NCBI RefSeq assembly: GCF_022458895.1
Contig: NZ_JAINFL010000002.1
Location: forward strand, 930,001 to 994,000
Source: Roseihalotalea indica
GTDB taxonomy: Bacteria > Bacteroidota > Bacteroidia > Cytophagales > Cyclobacteriaceae
Reading direction: 5' to 3'
DNA: 64,000 bases
This document shows positions 62,962 through 64,000 of the stretch, piece after piece. The notes beneath the pieces are model-generated. The model made no database searches. It saw only the letters and a program-made list of their open reading frames with translations, and was not told where the DNA came from. Positions within the stretch are counted from its first letter, which is position 1. Each line of letters begins with the position of its first letter. The translations under genes and the position numbers were made by a program.

Positions 62962-63423
62962 GTTTATACACCTCTTACTAAGGCTAGTCGGCAATCACCA
63001 GAGGTATATAGTAATAAACCATCACAAAGTCATCTCGCCGCAGGTAGACTTATAATACATGAAAAGTTGACTTATTGTAAGTATTAAAAATCAGAATAAT
63101 ATTCTATTAAAATATATTTTAAAGAAATTTTATTCTAAATAAAAAAGATTTATATAATAAATAGTAATATTTTAAGGCAAATAATAAAACATAATTGTAT
63201 TTGTAGAATTTAAAATTTATTTTAGCTGGCTCAAATTGATTTTTGGCTGCTTAAGTCTTTGTAGGATAGCTCTAAGCAGCTAAGATCCAGCTCTTTGACA
63301 TGTCGGGCACTATCGACCACACGCAGATTAATTCATTGCGATTTTGACCAGCGAATAACTATATACCAGCCCTAACCATGCTGGAAAAGCTTTCTTTAAT
63401 CCATACCTAATCTTTTACATTTT
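62962..63423. other. AT-rich intergenic region before the second SusC gene
   Basis: No gene is seen. The middle (about 63060-63230) is extremely AT-rich. It probably holds the promoter and leader of the second SusC gene, but I could not place a consensus promoter with confidence. Confidence 0.4.
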
Positions 63424-64000
63424 ATGAGAAACTCTACAAACTATTTATTTTTTCTACGCGGAGATTCGCTAAAGCGATACCTTCTGTGTGGGATTGCATT
63501 TACGTTGCTCTCTTTCGGTGCCTGGGCTCAGGAGCGAACCGTATCCGGAACCGTTACCGGTGCTAATGATGGTGAAGCCCTACCAGGAGTAAACGTGATT
63601 TTAAAAGGAACTACTCAGGGAACAGTGACCGACATTCAGGGAGATTTTAGCCTGTCCGTTCCATCCGATGGGGGCACCCTGGTTTTCTCTTTTATTGGCC
63701 TCATGTCTAAAGAAGTAGCTATTGGTAACCAATCTACACTGGATGTGACCATGGAGGAAGATGCTCAACAATTAAACGAAGTTGTTGTAACAGCCCTGGG
63801 CGTTGAGCGTGAAGAACGCTCATTAGGATATGCCGTGCAGGAGGTGAGCGGAGAAGAGCTTACCGAAGCCCGTGAAACCAACGTAGTAAACTCACTGGCC
63901 GGAAAAGTAGCTGGTGTACAGGTCACCGGAGCTTCTGGTAACCTGGGTGGTTCATCCCGCATTATTCTACGGGGTATCAACTCCATTTCTAAGGATAGCA
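63424..64000 (+). CDS. second SusC/RagA-family transporter (partial, cut by window end)
   Basis: The frame opens at the ATG at 63424 and stays open to the window end, giving 192 residues. It has a signal peptide cleaved after GAWA (about residue 35), the regulatory-like beta domain and the start of the plug. Much of it matches the first SusC: VSGTV, GEALPGVNVILKGTT, LVFSFIGL, MEEDAQQLNEVVVTALG. It is a tandem paralogue with its own upstream region, separated from the first operon by a terminator. A SusD partner presumably follows outside the window. Confidence 0.93.
   Translation, partial: MRNSTNYLFFLRGDSLKRYLLCGIAFTLLSFGAWAQERTVSGTVTGANDGEALPGVNVILKGTTQGTVTDIQGDFSLSVPSDGGTLVFSFIGLMSKEVAIGNQSTLDVTMEEDAQQLNEVVVTALGVEREERSLGYAVQEVSGEELTEARETNVVNSLAGKVAGVQVTGASGNLGGSSRIILRGINSISKDS

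Noticed and set aside
1..64000. Search for prophage, transposase, restriction-modification or known defence genes
   Set aside because: None was recognised in any reading frame; only the DUF4303-like pseudogene hints at past conflict-related content.

Overview
This 64 kb window looks like chromosomal DNA of a Bacteroidota bacterium, most likely a free-living, probably marine, member of the Cytophagales. The phylum call rests on several features: SusC/SusD pairs, C-terminal type IX secretion (T9SS) sorting domains, a fused SecDF, a fused alpha/beta 2-oxoacid dehydrogenase E1, and promoters of the TTG-N18..20-TAnnTTTG type. The order is inferred from overall gene content. No rRNA, phage, transposase or CRISPR-cas genes were seen.

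Layout. 1-2.8 kb: a minus-strand lipoprotein, about 1 kb without a gene that carries a regular array of seven 42-43 bp dyad-containing repeats (1612-1909), and an unrecognised 211-residue helical protein. 2.9-10.1 kb: two large, related, secreted FG-GAP/T9SS proteins. 10.2-11.8 kb: an exported amidase. 11.9-14.6 kb: valS (minus). 15-17.6 kb: a PhoB/PhoR-like two-component pair and an RluA-type pseudouridine synthase. 17.7-20.3 kb: rplM-rpsI-rpsB-tsf with its own promoter and terminator. 20.5-22.7 kb: dnaN and fbp. 22.8-29.8 kb: an AT-rich membrane protein gene, a DUF1549/DUF1553 plus DUF1501 pair of the planctomycete cytochrome type, a D-threonine aldolase-like enzyme, a probable ceramidase remnant and a small lipoprotein. 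30.2-35.9 kb: tRNA-Asn, an HtrA protease, a single-domain response regulator, a decayed DUF4303-like pseudogene, a conserved 479-residue helical protein, a long AT-rich gap and tRNA-Ala. 35.9-41.4 kb: an NlpC/P60 lipoprotein, an alkyltransferase-like protein, a lipoprotein-like methyltransferase, secDF and a small membrane protein. 41.6-44 kb: the fused E1. 44.3-49.3 kb: a surface polysaccharide block (GT4 glycosyltransferase, rfbC, Wza-like, Wzc-like). 49.3-57.6 kb: a lipoprotein, NDH-2, a DUF427 protein, kdsB directly after an octanucleotide repeat, a 7TM-DISM histidine kinase, a succinate-semialdehyde dehydrogenase flanked by two related inverted-repeat elements, and hemE. 58-64 kb: a SusC/SusD pair followed by a second, closely related SusC gene cut by the window end.

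Most of the window is ordinary core and envelope biology: translation, replication clamp, protein export, envelope polysaccharide and nutrient uptake. The least explained structure is the helically phased repeat array together with the unrecognised gene just downstream, and it is the best candidate for something undescribed. Other points of interest are a G8 tract inside a secreted-protein gene, the (CACACATT)6 tract touching the kdsB start, a pseudogene whose two lesions can be read directly, and the inverted-repeat elements around the aldehyde dehydrogenase gene. All calls come from reading the sequence; no database search was possible.
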